From Flammeovirga pectinis (lineage in GTDB: Bacteria > Bacteroidota > Bacteroidia > Cytophagales > Flammeovirgaceae): a stretch of DNA of 64,000 nt. Under the pieces are notes generated by a model. It was not told the origin of the DNA. It saw only the letters and a list, made by a program, of their open reading frames with translations, and searched no databases. Shown piece by piece: positions 63,332 through 64,000 of the stretch (position 1 is its first letter; each line of letters opens with the position of its first letter). A program made the translations under genes and the position numbers. Location: assembly GCF_003970675.1 (NCBI RefSeq), contig NZ_CP034563.1, positions 618,501-682,500 of the forward strand. The letters run 5' to 3'.

Positions 63332-64000
63332 ATGGTGTTATACAAAAAATTATTGTTGTTTATGGTCATGTTTTTGATCTCATTAGCAACTTCAGCTCAG
63401 GTTTTTAAATTTGAAAAACCATCTAAGGATCAAAATATTACATTAACAACTTTACCAAATGGGAATACTCATAAAAATTGGAAAAGGGTAATAACGAATC
63501 AAAAAACAAAACCTAAGTCTTCAGACCTTATTACAGATGCATTATTTGTTAATTTTAATAATATTTCAGATAATAATAAGGAGTTTACATTAAAATGTGT
63601 TGGAGGTTTTGAGAAGCAATCGATCGAACTTTTTTTTGTAGGAGATACGGATTTTTTTTCGATTGATATTGGAGAGGTTCAAAATTTTTGGAATTCATCC
63701 GAAGTGACAAGCTTCGAGAAAGATGCATTAGAAGATGTTACTATAAGAATTAGACCTAAAGCAATAGCCAAAGGTAAGCATACAGCATTCATCGCTTTTG
63801 TAATGGATGGTAAATTATCTCGAGTTGCTTTACAATCAAATATTGTAGAAGATACTCATTTACTACACGAAGATATTGATATCAATTTAGGACTTGTAGA
63901 AGCGGATTCAATAGGTTTTACAGACTATTACTTTTATAATCTCGAAGAACTATCACTAGATCTTGTTTATGAAGGAGAAAAAGAGAGTTTTAATTTCATG
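63332..64000 (+). CDS. Secreted protein of unknown function, C-terminus cut off by window edge
   Basis: The frame starts at the ATG at 63332 and is open to the window end (223 codons). The signal peptide is MVLYKKLLLFMVMFLISLAT, then SAQ. The mature part looks beta-rich and mostly hydrophilic (NFNNISDNNKEFTLKCVGGF, FFSIDIGEVQNFWNSSE, GKHTAFIAFVMDGKLSRVAL), with no motif I recognise. It follows exonuclease I by 6 bases and could share its transcript. Its C-terminus, which would show whether it is T9SS cargo, lies outside the window. Confidence 0.8.
   Translation, partial: MVLYKKLLLFMVMFLISLATSAQVFKFEKPSKDQNITLTTLPNGNTHKNWKRVITNQKTKPKSSDLITDALFVNFNNISDNNKEFTLKCVGGFEKQSIELFFVGDTDFFSIDIGEVQNFWNSSEVTSFEKDALEDVTIRIRPKAIAKGKHTAFIAFVMDGKLSRVALQSNIVEDTHLLHEDIDINLGLVEADSIGFTDYYFYNLEELSLDLVYEGEKESFNFM

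Overview
The window is AT-rich DNA from a Bacteroidota, most likely a marine polysaccharide degrader. The genus Flammeovirga or a close Cytophagales relative is my guess; it rests on gene content, not on a marker gene. The evidence is SusC/SusD proteins, several very large secreted proteins ending in type IX secretion (T9SS) type A C-terminal domains, LytS/LytTR two-component proteins, a DUF6377-type regulator, a sulfatase and a GH50 beta-agarase. I found no tRNA, rRNA, CRISPR array or transposase.

Layout. (1) 1-4556, minus strand: a signalling operon with a secreted alpha-helical repeat protein, a canonical LytS-type histidine kinase, a second LytS-like protein that has lost its phosphoacceptor histidine, and a LytTR response regulator cut by the window edge. 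(2) 4690-11531, minus strand: a tight four-gene operon with an SdiA-regulated-type propeller lipoprotein, a 1205-residue outer-membrane metallophosphoesterase with a kinase-like middle region, an HD-domain/DUF5706 (Pycsar-effector-type) membrane protein, and a membrane class III nucleotidyl cyclase. A decayed cyclase fragment lies just upstream at 11640-11852. This is the most unusual part of the window. (3) 11896-14302: a PAP2 phosphatase, an AraC-type regulator and a 59-residue small protein with its own terminator. (4) 14411-20240: an RND efflux operon (adaptor, pump, outer-membrane factor) behind a perfect inverted repeat.

(5) 20475-32187: two paralogous beta-helix proteins flank a giant beta-helix/sulfatase fusion. 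All three are T9SS cargo, and the two paralogues share an upstream sequence element at nearly the same distance from the start codon. (6) 32253-37840: an iron-uptake operon (TonB-dependent receptor, DUF4374 lipoprotein, LTxxQ-type lipoprotein, PepSY membrane protein). (7) 37980-41616, minus strand: a DUF4493/leucine-rich-repeat lipoprotein and a two-gene DUF4198-HupE metal-uptake operon. (8) 42024-61150: a polysaccharide utilisation locus with a TPR/HTH regulator, SusC, SusD, a SusE-like lipoprotein, a GH30 glycosidase, a 17-module CBM-like giant protein with a 999-bp tandem repeat, and a GH50 agarase. (9) 61234-64000: a ribbon-helix-helix protein, exonuclease I and a truncated secreted protein.

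Together, regions 5 and 8 look like machinery for a sulfated algal galactan such as agar or porphyran. The sulfatase would remove sulfate, GH50 would cut the agarose backbone, GH30 would act on a beta-linked side structure or co-occurring glucan, and SusCD would import oligosaccharides under the TPR/HTH regulator. The substrate is inferred from families and was not demonstrated.
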